Position numbers and translations under genes: made by a program
Part shown: in pieces, positions 26,654 to 35,539 of the stretch
Layout of the letters: the number at the start of each line of letters is the position of its first letter
Numbering within the stretch: position 1 is the first letter of the stretch
NCBI GenBank assembly: GCA_002706605.1
Contig: PALT01000015.1
Location: forward strand, 83,844-147,843
Direction of reading: 5' to 3'
Source: Rhodovulum sp.
GTDB taxonomy: Bacteria; Pseudomonadota; Alphaproteobacteria; Rhodobacterales; Rhodobacteraceae
Length of the DNA stretch: 64,000 nt
Notes under the pieces: generated by a model
Seen by the model: the letters and a program-made list of their open reading frames with translations, nothing else
Databases searched by the model: none
Told to the model about the DNA's origin: nothing

Positions 26654-27313
26654 ATGCAGGTCACCGCGTCCCACCTGTCCAAACGTTTCCACAGCGGGGG
26701 CGAGACCCTGACGGTCTTTGACGGGGTGTCCTTCGATTTAGCGAGCGGAACCGCGACCGCCCTGACCGGTGAATCGGGCAGTGGCAAGAGCACCCTTTTG
26801 CACATCTGCGCAGGGCTGGAGCGCCCCGATGGCGGGACCGTCAACGTGGGTGAGGCCGATTTGACCAACCTGCCCGACCGGCGCGCGGCGGCGTTCCGGC
26901 GGGCGCATGTGGGTCTGGTGTTTCAGCAATTCAACCTGATCCCGTCCCTGAATGTCGCCGATAACCTGACGTTTCAGGCGCGCCTGAATGGTGCGATGGA
27001 CGGCGATTGGCGCGATTATCTGATCGACCGTCTGGGCCTGTCGGGGATGGTCGCGCGCTATCCGGAACAGCTCTCGGGCGGGCAGCAACAGCGCGTCGCG
27101 ATTGGCCGCGCCTTGGCCACGCGCCCCGCCGTCGTGTTCGCGGATGAACCTACCGGCAATCTGGACGAGGCGACGGCGGACACGGTCATGCAAGTGTTTC
27201 TGGACCTTGTCGCGCAATCGGGCACGACCTTGTTGATGGTCACCCATTCCGAACGTCTGGCGGGGATGTTGCCCCATCGTTTGCACCTGTCCGGCGGGCG
27301 TTTGGCGCAATGA
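26654..27313 (+). CDS. ABC transporter ATP-binding protein, LolD/MacB type (second system)
   Basis: This is a 219-residue ATPase with Walker A GESGSGKST, signature LSGGQQQR, Walker B VVFADEPTGNLD and H-loop MVTHSE. It is followed by its own large permease with an ATGA overlap, so it is a second complete pair rather than a duplicate subunit of the YbbA system 58 bases upstream. With the permease and the CrtC-like protein it matches the order of the Agrobacterium attE-attH type clusters. Confidence 0.9.
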   Translation: MQVTASHLSKRFHSGGETLTVFDGVSFDLASGTATALTGESGSGKSTLLHICAGLERPDGGTVNVGEADLTNLPDRRAAAFRRAHVGLVFQQFNLIPSLNVADNLTFQARLNGAMDGDWRDYLIDRLGLSGMVARYPEQLSGGQQQRVAIGRALATRPAVVFADEPTGNLDEATADTVMQVFLDLVAQSGTTLLMVTHSERLAGMLPHRLHLSGGRLAQ

Positions 27314-29730
27314 TGCGCGCGGTGTTTCAGGCGCTGATCGGCCATTGGCGGCGGCATCTGGTCCAGTTGATCAGCCTGCTTGCCGGTCTCGCGCTGGCCA
27401 CGGCCCTGTGGACGGGGGTGCAGGCGATCAACGCCCAAGCCCGCCAGAGCTATGATCAGGCGGCGGGCCTTGTGCAGCAGAACCAGTTTGACCGTCTGTT
27501 AGCCACGGATGGCGGCACGGTGGATCAGGCGCGCTATATCGCGCTGCGCCGTGCGGGGTGGTTGGTGTCGCCGGTAGTGTCGGAACAGGTTGAGACGCCA
27601 GATGGCCCGATCCGCGTTCTGGGCATTGATCCCGTGACCGCACCCATGGCCGCCCAGCCTGCGCAAATCCAGCGTGATGATTTCGACCTGAGCGCGTTTT
27701 TCGCCCGCGGTGGGGTGGTCTTTGCCGCCCCCGATGTGGCCGAACGTGCCGCCGCGCGGTTTCCGGATTTGCGCGTGATCGAGGATGCCCAAGTGCCCCC
27801 GAACACCGTTCTGATGGATGTCGGCGTGGCGCAGGGCGCGTTGAACTTTGGCGCGCGCCTCAGCTATCTGATTGTGCTGCCGGACCAACCTGCGGGCCTT
27901 TTGCCATTGTCCGACCTTGCCCCCGACCTGCGTCTGCGCGCGGGGGAACAGGGCACGGATATCGCCCGCCTGACCGACAGTTTTCATTTGAACCTGACCG
28001 CCTTTGGCCTGCTGTCTTTTGCGGTGGGTCTGTTCATTGTGCACTCATCCATCGGTTTGGCGTTTGAGCAACGCCGCACGACCTTTCGCACCCTGCGCGC
28101 GATCGGGGTGCCGCTGCGGACCCTGTTCGCGGTTCTGGTGGCCGAGGTCCTTGTCCTTGCCCTGATCGCGGGGGCGGTGGGCGTGGTGTTGGGATACGGC
28201 ATTGCGGCGACCCTGTTGCCCGACGTGGCGGCGACCCTGCGCGGCCTCTACGGCGCGTCGGTGGGGGGTGTTTTGGCCCTGCCGCCCATTTGGTGGCTGG
28301 GCGGGATCGCGATTGCGGTTCTGGGCACCCTCGTCGCGGCGGCGCAGAGCCTGTGGCGGCTGGCACGCCTGCCGATCCTTGCGGCGGCCAAGCCCCGCGC
28401 ATGGGGTCACGCCGGTCCGCGCGCCTGGGTGATGCCGGTGGGTGCGGCGGTCGGTCTGGCGGTGGTTGGCGCGGTTGCGCTGCGGGTTTTGCCGGGGATT
28501 GCGGGCGGGTTTGTTTTGCTGGGCACGGGGATGATTGCGGCGGCGATCCTGTTGCCCGTGGTGTTGGCCATCGCTCTGCACCTCATTTCGGGGCGTGCCC
28601 GCGCGCCGATGGCGCATTGGTTCTGGGCCGATACGCGCCAACAATTGCCGGGGCTGTCGCTGGCCTTGATGGCGTTGATGCTGGCGCTGGCCGTGAATGT
28701 CGGCGTCGGCACCATGGTCAGCAGCTTTCGCCAGACGTTCACCGGTTGGCTGGATCAACGGTTGGCGTCGGAGCTGTACATCACCGCCCCAAGCGCCGAG
28801 GCCGCCGAGGATCTGCGCGCGTGGATGGCGGCGCGGGATGACATCGACGCCGCCCTGCCGATCTGGTCGGTTGAGGGCATGTTGAACGGCGCACCGGGGC
28901 AGGTCTTTGGCGTGGCCGATCATGCCACCTATCGCGACAACTGGCCCATGCTGGCGTTGGCACCTGATGGGTGGGACCGTCTGGCGGCGGGGCAGGGGGT
29001 GCTGATCAACGAACAGATTTATCGCCGCGATGATCTGGACCTTGGCGAATTGGTCAGCCTGCCCGATGGGACGCAGATGTCCGTCCTCGGGGTATACAGC
29101 GATTATGGCAACCCTCTGGGGCAGGTGATGATCGGGATTGATGCCCTGACCGCGCGGTTCCCGAATGTGGAACGCCTGCGCTATGCCCTGCGCGTTGAGG
29201 GGGAACAGGCGGCGACGATCCGCGCGGCGATGTTGCGTGATCTGGAGTGGCCCGAGGATGCGGTGAACAATCAGGCGGTGGTCAAGCGCGTGTCCCTGCA
29301 GATTTTCGAACGCACGTTTCAGGTGACGGCGGCGCTCAACATTCTGACGCTTGGGGTTGCGGCGGTGGCCATGTTCATGAGCCTGCTGACGCTCTCGTCC
29401 ATGCGCCTGCCACAGGTCGCGCCGGTCTGGGCGGTGGGCACAACGCGGCGCGATCTGGCGCGGCTAGAGGTGTTGCGCAGTGCGATTTTGGCCCTGTTCA
29501 CGATGGTCTATGCCCTGCCCGTGGGGCTTGGGCTGGCGTGGGGGTTGTTGGCCGTGGTGAATGTCGCGGCCTTTGGGTGGAAATTGCCGATGTTCCTGTT
29601 CCCCGCCGATTGGGCGTGGCTGGCAATTTGGGCGGTTCTGGCCGGTGTGGCGGCGGCGGCGTGGCCCGCGTGGCGGATGTCGCGGATTTCGCCGTCCGAT
29701 TTGCTAAAGGTGTTCGCGAATGAGCGTTAG
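27310..29730 (+). CDS. FtsX-like ABC permease (second system)
   Basis: This is an 806-residue inner-membrane protein. It has an N-terminal helix, a periplasmic domain (about residues 50-230), FtsX-type helix bundles near 235-480, a second periplasmic domain near 480-690, and a final bundle. Coupling segments such as RTTFRTLRAIGVPLRTLFA are visible. It overlaps the ATPase before it and, by 11 bases, the CrtC/AttH-like gene after it, so the three are surely one transcript. The exported or processed substrate cannot be deduced, but the genetic link to a lipocalin-like protein suggests a hydrophobic ligand. Confidence 0.88.
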   Translation: MMRAVFQALIGHWRRHLVQLISLLAGLALATALWTGVQAINAQARQSYDQAAGLVQQNQFDRLLATDGGTVDQARYIALRRAGWLVSPVVSEQVETPDGPIRVLGIDPVTAPMAAQPAQIQRDDFDLSAFFARGGVVFAAPDVAERAAARFPDLRVIEDAQVPPNTVLMDVGVAQGALNFGARLSYLIVLPDQPAGLLPLSDLAPDLRLRAGEQGTDIARLTDSFHLNLTAFGLLSFAVGLFIVHSSIGLAFEQRRTTFRTLRAIGVPLRTLFAVLVAEVLVLALIAGAVGVVLGYGIAATLLPDVAATLRGLYGASVGGVLALPPIWWLGGIAIAVLGTLVAAAQSLWRLARLPILAAAKPRAWGHAGPRAWVMPVGAAVGLAVVGAVALRVLPGIAGGFVLLGTGMIAAAILLPVVLAIALHLISGRARAPMAHWFWADTRQQLPGLSLALMALMLALAVNVGVGTMVSSFRQTFTGWLDQRLASELYITAPSAEAAEDLRAWMAARDDIDAALPIWSVEGMLNGAPGQVFGVADHATYRDNWPMLALAPDGWDRLAAGQGVLINEQIYRRDDLDLGELVSLPDGTQMSVLGVYSDYGNPLGQVMIGIDALTARFPNVERLRYALRVEGEQAATIRAAMLRDLEWPEDAVNNQAVVKRVSLQIFERTFQVTAALNILTLGVAAVAMFMSLLTLSSMRLPQVAPVWAVGTTRRDLARLEVLRSAILALFTMVYALPVGLGLAWGLLAVVNVAAFGWKLPMFLFPADWAWLAIWAVLAGVAAAAWPAWRMSRISPSDLLKVFANER

Positions 29731-30763
29731 GATGATCCTGATCTGTCTGGCCTGTCTGATCGGCGCGCCCGCGTGGCCCCAAGGGTTCGCGGGCCTTGGC
29801 GAACAGGCCGATGGGTTCGCCGTGCCCGCGCGCGGACGGGCGTTGGACTTTCCCACCGATCACGGCGCGCATCCCGAATATAGGATCGAATGGTGGTATG
29901 TGACCGCCAACCTGCGCGGCGCGGACGGGCGCGATTACGGCATCCAATGGACCCTGTTCCGATCCGCCCTTGCGCCGGTTGCGACCGACGGTTGGGACAG
30001 CCCGCAAATCTGGATGGGCCACGCGGCTATCACCACGCCCGAGGCGCATTTCGTGGCCGAGCGGTTTGCGCGTGATGGTGTGGGGCAGGCGGGCGCGATT
30101 GCCGACCCCTATCAGGTCTGGATCGACGATTGGGCCATGGCGGGGGCGGATGTGTCGGACGTCGCTTTGCGCGCGCGGGGGGATGAGTTTTCCTACGACC
30201 TGCGCCTGTCCGCCGATGGTCCGTTGGTGGCCCATGGCGATGCGGGCTATTCCGTCAAATCGGCCAGCGGTCAGGCGAGCTATTATTACTCCCAACCGTT
30301 TTATGAGGTCGCGGGGACCCTGAACCTACCGGATGGGCCGGTTGCGGTGCGCGGGCAGGCGTGGCTTGACCGTGAATGGTCGTCGCAACCTCTGGACCCG
30401 GGGCAACGCGGATGGGACTGGGTGTCGCTACATTTCGATGATGATGCGCGGATGATGGGGTTTCAGCTGCGCCAAGAGGACGGGGACGCCTATACCTCGG
30501 GCACTTGGATCTCGCCGGACGGAGGCGCCGCGCCGATGGCCGATGGCTCCGTGATCCTGACCCCGCTGGCCGAAACGACGGTTGCGGGGCGTGAGGTGCC
30601 CATCAAATGGCGCGTTGAGGTCCCCGCGCGTGGCGTGGATGTGGAAATCACCGCCCTGAACCCGAATGCATGGATGGACACCCTGTTTGCCTATTGGGAG
30701 GGGCCGGTGCGCATCACGGGAACGCACAATGGCACGGGCTATCTGGAAATGACGGGGTATTAG
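29720..30763 (+). CDS. CrtC/AttH-like lipocalin-fold protein (carotenoid 1,2-hydratase family)
   Basis: This is a 347-residue exported protein with a signal sequence ending near APAWPQ. The hallmark motifs of the hydroxyneurosporene synthase/AttH family are present: IEWWYVTANLRG near residue 55 and GQAWLDREWSSQ near residue 213. CrtC hydrates carotenoid double bonds, but no carotenoid gene is nearby. Its fusion-like position after an ABC pair matches AttH-type clusters, whose function is unclear. A role in binding or modifying a lipid handled by the ABC system is an inference. Confidence 0.85.
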   Translation: MSVRMILICLACLIGAPAWPQGFAGLGEQADGFAVPARGRALDFPTDHGAHPEYRIEWWYVTANLRGADGRDYGIQWTLFRSALAPVATDGWDSPQIWMGHAAITTPEAHFVAERFARDGVGQAGAIADPYQVWIDDWAMAGADVSDVALRARGDEFSYDLRLSADGPLVAHGDAGYSVKSASGQASYYYSQPFYEVAGTLNLPDGPVAVRGQAWLDREWSSQPLDPGQRGWDWVSLHFDDDARMMGFQLRQEDGDAYTSGTWISPDGGAAPMADGSVILTPLAETTVAGREVPIKWRVEVPARGVDVEITALNPNAWMDTLFAYWEGPVRITGTHNGTGYLEMTGY

Positions 30764-30793
30764 CGTCTAGTCTAGCGCAACAACCAAAGGTGC

Positions 30794-32989
30794 ATGATGC
30801 AAACAGCCCCCCACCCGTTGACGCGTGATCTGGTCCTGATCGGGGGCGGGCATACCCATGCTCTGGTTCTGCGCAAATGGGCGATGTCCCCGATGGCGGG
30901 GGTGCGGGTGACGGTGATCAATCCGGGGCCGACCGCGCCCTATTCGGGGATGCTGCCCGGTATGGTCGCGGGCCATTATGCGCGGGGCGATCTGGACATT
31001 GACCTTGTGCGGCTGGCCCGCGCGGCGGGGGCGCGGGTGATCATCGGGCGCGCCACGGGCATTGATCGCACTTCGCGACGGATCACGGTCACGGGCCACG
31101 CGCCGGTGTTTTACGACATCGCGTCGATTGATGTCGGGATCACCTCGGACCTGCCCACCCTGCCGGGGTTCACAGAGCACGCGGTTCCGGCCAAACCCCT
31201 TGGCACCTTTGCCGATCGGTGGGCCGCGTTTCTGGACAGCTGCGGGGATGCGCCCCGCGTCGGCGTCATCGGCGCGGGCGTCGCGGGGTGTGAGCTTGCC
31301 ATGGCCTGCGCGCATCGTCTGCGCGCCATGGGGCGGGATGCGCGCGTGACATTGTTTGAGGCGGGCGCGACGCCCCTTCCGGGGATTGGTGCGGGGGCGC
31401 GGCGGGCGCTCTTGGCGCGGCTGGAGGCCTTGGGCGTGGAATTGCGCACCAACGCGCGGATCACGGCGGTCGATGCGGGCGGGGTGCAGTTGACCGAGGG
31501 TCGAGTCGATCTGGACTTTACCCTTGGCGCGGCGGGCACGCGGCCACAGGAGTGGTTGACGGACACTGGATTGGCGCTTGAAAACGGGTTCGTGCGGGTG
31601 TTGTCTGATCTGCGCACCGAAACTGATCCGCGTCTTTATGCGGTCGGGGATTGCGCCCATATGACCCACGATCCGCGCCCCAAGGCCGGTGTGTTTGCCG
31701 TCCGTCAGGCCCCGATTCTGTTTCACAACCTGCGCGCGGATCTGGCCGGACAGGGCGGGGCGCGCAAACCCTATCACCCGCAAAAGGACTACCTGAAACT
31801 GATCTCGACCGGCGGCAAGCACGCCGTCGCGGATAAGCTGTCCCTACGGCTTGAGGGCGATTGGCTCTGGCGGTGGAAGGACAGGATCGACCGCACGTTC
31901 ATGGACCAATTCCGCGACCTGCCGGTGATGGGCGCGCCCGATATGCCCGGCGGAGAACTGGCCGAGGGTCTGCGCGATCTGCTCACCGTGGGGGAGATGC
32001 CGTGCGGCGGCTGTGCGGCGAAACCCGGTGCGGATGTTCTGGCGACCGGCATTGCGAATGGTGCCTGTGCGCTGCGGCCCGATGTGGTCCTTGGCGGGGG
32101 CGACGACGCGGCGATCTTGCGCGCGGGGGACGGGTTGCAGGTGCTGTCGGTCGATCATCTGCGGGCGTTCTGGGATGATCCCTATGTCATGGCGCGGATC
32201 GCGGCCATTCATGCGCTGGGCGATGTCTGGGCCATGGGCGCGGCCCCGCAGGCGGTTTTGTCCAACATCATCCTGCCCCGTATGCGCGACCGGATGCAGG
32301 GCGAGGTCCTGCGCGAAATCACGGCGGGCGCGGCGTCGGTGTTTGACGCGGTGGGCGCGGTGGTGATCGGGGGCCACACCAGTGTCGGGCCGGAGCTGTC
32401 GGTCGGTTTTACGGTGACGGGCACTCTGGCCGGTGATGCGCGCGGGCATAGCGTCGATCAGGCCCGCGTGGGCGACCGTCTGATCCTGACCAAACCGATT
32501 GGCAGTGGCACCATCATGGCCGCCGAGATGCGCGCCGCCGCCCCCGGCGCGGTGGTGGTTGAGGCCCTGCGCAGGATGGGACAGGAGGGGGGCGAGGCCG
32601 CCCGCATCCTGTCCCCCGTTGCCCATGCGATGACGGATGTGACGGGGTACGGTGTGATCGGGCACCTGCGCACGATTGTGGGCGGGTCCGGTGTTGGCGC
32701 GCGGATCGACGTGGCGCGCGTGCCACTGATGGCGGGCGCACGGGATCTGACGGCGGGCGGTGTGCGCTCATCCCTGTTCCCCCAAAACCTGCGCCTGAGC
32801 GATGGGATCGACGGGTTCGATCCGGACCGCCCGGAACACGCCCTGCTGATCGACCCGCAAACGGCGGGCGGGCTGCTGGCAACGGTTCCTGCGGACAAGG
32901 TGGCGGTGACCCTACGCGCCCTGATCAACGCGGGCTATGACGCGGCGGACATCGGTGAAATGACCGGCGTGGGCATCACCCTGACCTAG
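30794..32989 (+). CDS. selD: Fused FAD/NAD(P)H oxidoreductase - selenide, water dikinase
   Basis: SelD makes selenophosphate from selenide and ATP. Residues 1 to about 390 form a pyridine nucleotide-disulfide-type flavoprotein (LVLIGGGHTHALVL, VGVIGAGVAGCELAM, YAVGDCAHM). Residues about 395-731 are SelD, with active-site CGGCAAKPG at 404-412, then GGGDDAAIL, VIGGHTS and MTDVTGYGVIGH. The catalytic position is cysteine, not selenocysteine. The flavoprotein half may feed reduced selenium to the kinase. The gene converges with selU and overlaps it by 14 bases, so selenophosphate here probably serves tRNA selenation. Confidence 0.93.
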   Translation: MMQTAPHPLTRDLVLIGGGHTHALVLRKWAMSPMAGVRVTVINPGPTAPYSGMLPGMVAGHYARGDLDIDLVRLARAAGARVIIGRATGIDRTSRRITVTGHAPVFYDIASIDVGITSDLPTLPGFTEHAVPAKPLGTFADRWAAFLDSCGDAPRVGVIGAGVAGCELAMACAHRLRAMGRDARVTLFEAGATPLPGIGAGARRALLARLEALGVELRTNARITAVDAGGVQLTEGRVDLDFTLGAAGTRPQEWLTDTGLALENGFVRVLSDLRTETDPRLYAVGDCAHMTHDPRPKAGVFAVRQAPILFHNLRADLAGQGGARKPYHPQKDYLKLISTGGKHAVADKLSLRLEGDWLWRWKDRIDRTFMDQFRDLPVMGAPDMPGGELAEGLRDLLTVGEMPCGGCAAKPGADVLATGIANGACALRPDVVLGGGDDAAILRAGDGLQVLSVDHLRAFWDDPYVMARIAAIHALGDVWAMGAAPQAVLSNIILPRMRDRMQGEVLREITAGAASVFDAVGAVVIGGHTSVGPELSVGFTVTGTLAGDARGHSVDQARVGDRLILTKPIGSGTIMAAEMRAAAPGAVVVEALRRMGQEGGEAARILSPVAHAMTDVTGYGVIGHLRTIVGGSGVGARIDVARVPLMAGARDLTAGGVRSSLFPQNLRLSDGIDGFDPDRPEHALLIDPQTAGGLLATVPADKVAVTLRALINAGYDAADIGEMTGVGITLT

Positions 32990-34031
32990 CCAAGACCTCT
33001 GCCACCCGCGCGGCGGCCTCCGCGCGCTGAACCTCGGACAGATCGGGTAGGGCTATGGACGTAATTACCTCGGGTGTGTGGCGGGCCCGTTGGCGGCGAT
33101 AGCGCGGATCGTAGTGATCCGTGATCAACTCTGCCGCCAAATCAACCACCGACCCCGTTTGTGCCATCTTGTCCCATGCGGCAATGCGGTCCGCGCTGTG
33201 CATGGTGGACAGGCGCGCAATGGTCTCGGCCAAGGCACCGCGATCCGCCGCAATCTCCGCATAGGCCGACACAAGATACCCGGCCCGCGCGGCGATGGGG
33301 GCCTCGATCACCACACGCGGGGCGGTTTTCATCGCCGCCCACAACGATGGGGGCAGGTTGATGTCGCCGATCTTGGTGCTCTCGGCCTCAACCAGCACTG
33401 GCCGCGCAGGGTCCAGTGCCGCCGCCGCCATGCCAAGTCGCGTCTCGAACGCCTTTTGCGAGGGCTGCCCGCCGGCCATCGGCCCGAACACCGACCCGCG
33501 ATGGTTTGCCATGCCCTCTAGATCCAGAACCTGCGCGCCCATCTGCCCCGCACGTTTCAGGATATCGGTCTTGGCCGTGCCGGTATTGCCGTCCAGCACC
33601 ACCACCGGACAGGGCCACGGATCGTCGTACAGGGCCGATTTCACCAACCGCCGGAACGCGCGATAGCCGCCCTCGATCGTATCGGCTTGCCAACCCACCT
33701 GCTTCAGGATCAGGGCAAAGGACCCCGACCTCTGTCCCCCGCGCCAGCAATAGACCAGCGGCGTGAACCCCTTGGGCCGGTCGGCCAGCGCGGTTTCCAG
33801 ATGATGCGCGGCATTGCGCGCAACCAAGGCCGCGCCGATCTTGCGCGCCATGAACGGGCTGTCCTGAACATAGATCGTGCCGACCTCGGCGCGTTCGGCG
33901 TCGCTGAGGACCGGCAGGCTGATCGCGCCGGGGATGTGGTCCTCGGCGTATTCGGACGGGGAACGAACATCGATCACCGTGTCGAATTTTAGGGCATTCA
34001 GGTCAGAAAGGTGGCGCAAAGTCTGGGGCAT
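32976..34031 (-). CDS. mnmH: tRNA 2-selenouridine synthase
   Basis: MnmH (SelU/YbbB) replaces the sulfur of 2-thiouridine at the wobble position of tRNAs for Lys, Glu and Gln with selenium, using selenophosphate. The N-terminal rhodanese domain has the catalytic cysteine in PLVYCWRGGQRSGS, typical of this family. The C-terminal part has a P-loop LDGNTGTAKTDIL. ATG 34031 (MPQTLRHLSD) gives 351 residues. The neighbour selD supplies the selenium donor. The two genes overlap tail to tail by 14 bases. Confidence 0.93.
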   Translation of the reverse strand: MPQTLRHLSDLNALKFDTVIDVRSPSEYAEDHIPGAISLPVLSDAERAEVGTIYVQDSPFMARKIGAALVARNAAHHLETALADRPKGFTPLVYCWRGGQRSGSFALILKQVGWQADTIEGGYRAFRRLVKSALYDDPWPCPVVVLDGNTGTAKTDILKRAGQMGAQVLDLEGMANHRGSVFGPMAGGQPSQKAFETRLGMAAAALDPARPVLVEAESTKIGDINLPPSLWAAMKTAPRVVIEAPIAARAGYLVSAYAEIAADRGALAETIARLSTMHSADRIAAWDKMAQTGSVVDLAAELITDHYDPRYRRQRARHTPEVITSIALPDLSEVQRAEAAARVAEVLARSG

Positions 34032-34150
34032 AGCCCTTGATACGCGCACGCCCGCAATTGTGAAAGAGACATCCGAGCCACCGCTTTTCGCCCCGTCATA
34101 AGGGCGTTATGTTGCAGGTGCAAAACCGCCCCAGAAACGAAAGGTGGCGC

Positions 34151-35539
34151 ATGACCCTCCACAGCAACGTACCATGGGATGACCTGCACGCAGGGATGAG
34201 CGCCGAGATCACCCATCTCTGCCGCGCCGAGGACTTTTACGTCTTTGCCAATTCCTCGGGCAATATGAACCCTATGCACCTGCCGCGTGAGGACGGGGAT
34301 GGCGATGGCACACCCGAGGCGGTTGCGCCGTCGATGTGGCTGGGCGCGCTGATTTCCGGCGTTCTGGGCAACACCCTGCCCGGACCGGGGACATTGTATC
34401 AACGCCAGACCCTGACCTTCACGGGGCGCGCCCATGCGGGCGATACGGTCGTCGTGCGTGTGCGCCTGATCGACAAGGGCGCGGACCGTCTGGCGCGGTT
34501 TGAAACGCGGGTCGAATTGGCCGATGGCACCCCCGTCGCCCATGGCGAGGCCGAGGTCATCGCCCCCGCGACCAAAGTCACCGTGGATCTGCGCGACGTG
34601 CCGGGCCTCACCGTGCAAACGCATCCGCATTTCGACCGTCTCTTGCATGAGGCCGCGCCGATCCCGCCCATGCCGACCGCCGTTGTCATGCCACAGGACG
34701 CGGCGTCCCTTGGCGGTGCGATCTTGGGGTGGCGGCACACGCTGTTGACCCCGATCCTGATTGGCGAACGCGACCGCATTCTGGCCACCGCCGATGAGAT
34801 CGGCGAGGACATCAGCGCTCTGGAAATCATCGACGTCGCGGGTCATGGGCCCGAGGCCGCGCGTTTGGCCGTGGATCTTGTCCGTTCGGGCCGCGCCAAG
34901 GCGTTGATGAAGGGCAAGTTGCATACCGATGACCTGTTGCGCGCGGTTCTTAGCAAAACCGATGGCCTGCGCACCGGTCGCCGCCTGTCGCATGCGTTCG
35001 TGATGGATGTGCCCGGCGTCGATCACCTGTTGATGGTCAGTGACGCGGCAATCAACATCGCGCCCGACCTGATGGATAAGGTGGACATCGTTCAGAACGC
35101 GATCAATCTGGCGCATTCTCTGGGACAGGACATGCCCAAGGTCGGCATCCTGTCGGCCGTCGAAACCGTGAACCCCAATATGCCCAGCACCTTGGACGCG
35201 GCGATCCTGTCCAAGATGGCGGATCGGGGGCAAATCACCGGCGGGATGGTCGACGGCCCCTTGGCCATGGACAACGCGATTGACCTAGAGGCCGCGCGCA
35301 CCAAAGGCATTTCGTCGGCCGTTGCGGGGCACGCCGATATCCTGATCGTGCCGAACCTTGAGGCGGGGAATATGTTGGCCAAGGAACTGACATTCGTTGC
35401 CCATGCGTTGGCCGGTGGGGTGGTTCTGGGCGCGGCCTGTCCAATCATTCTGACCAGCCGCGCAGACGACGAAAAGGCACGTCTGTTGTCCTGTGCCATC
35501 GCGGTTCTGCATCAGGCGAAAACACGGGGCACTGTATGA
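34151..35539 (+). CDS. Bifunctional MaoC-like hydratase / phosphate acetyltransferase
   Basis: The first about 150 residues are a MaoC-type hot-dog domain (EDFYVFANSSGNMNPMHL, TFTGRAHAGDTVVVRVRL). The rest is a phosphate acetyl/butyryltransferase domain with RSGRAKALMKGKLHTDDLLR and TSRADDEKARLLSCAIAV. The protein should exchange CoA and phosphate on acetyl-CoA or a longer acyl-CoA. The MaoC part may hydrate enoyl-CoA or only help binding. ATG 34151, just after AAGGTGG, gives 462 residues. It overlaps ackA by four bases, which ties it to acyl-phosphate metabolism. Confidence 0.92.
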   Translation: MTLHSNVPWDDLHAGMSAEITHLCRAEDFYVFANSSGNMNPMHLPREDGDGDGTPEAVAPSMWLGALISGVLGNTLPGPGTLYQRQTLTFTGRAHAGDTVVVRVRLIDKGADRLARFETRVELADGTPVAHGEAEVIAPATKVTVDLRDVPGLTVQTHPHFDRLLHEAAPIPPMPTAVVMPQDAASLGGAILGWRHTLLTPILIGERDRILATADEIGEDISALEIIDVAGHGPEAARLAVDLVRSGRAKALMKGKLHTDDLLRAVLSKTDGLRTGRRLSHAFVMDVPGVDHLLMVSDAAINIAPDLMDKVDIVQNAINLAHSLGQDMPKVGILSAVETVNPNMPSTLDAAILSKMADRGQITGGMVDGPLAMDNAIDLEAARTKGISSAVAGHADILIVPNLEAGNMLAKELTFVAHALAGGVVLGAACPIILTSRADDEKARLLSCAIAVLHQAKTRGTV

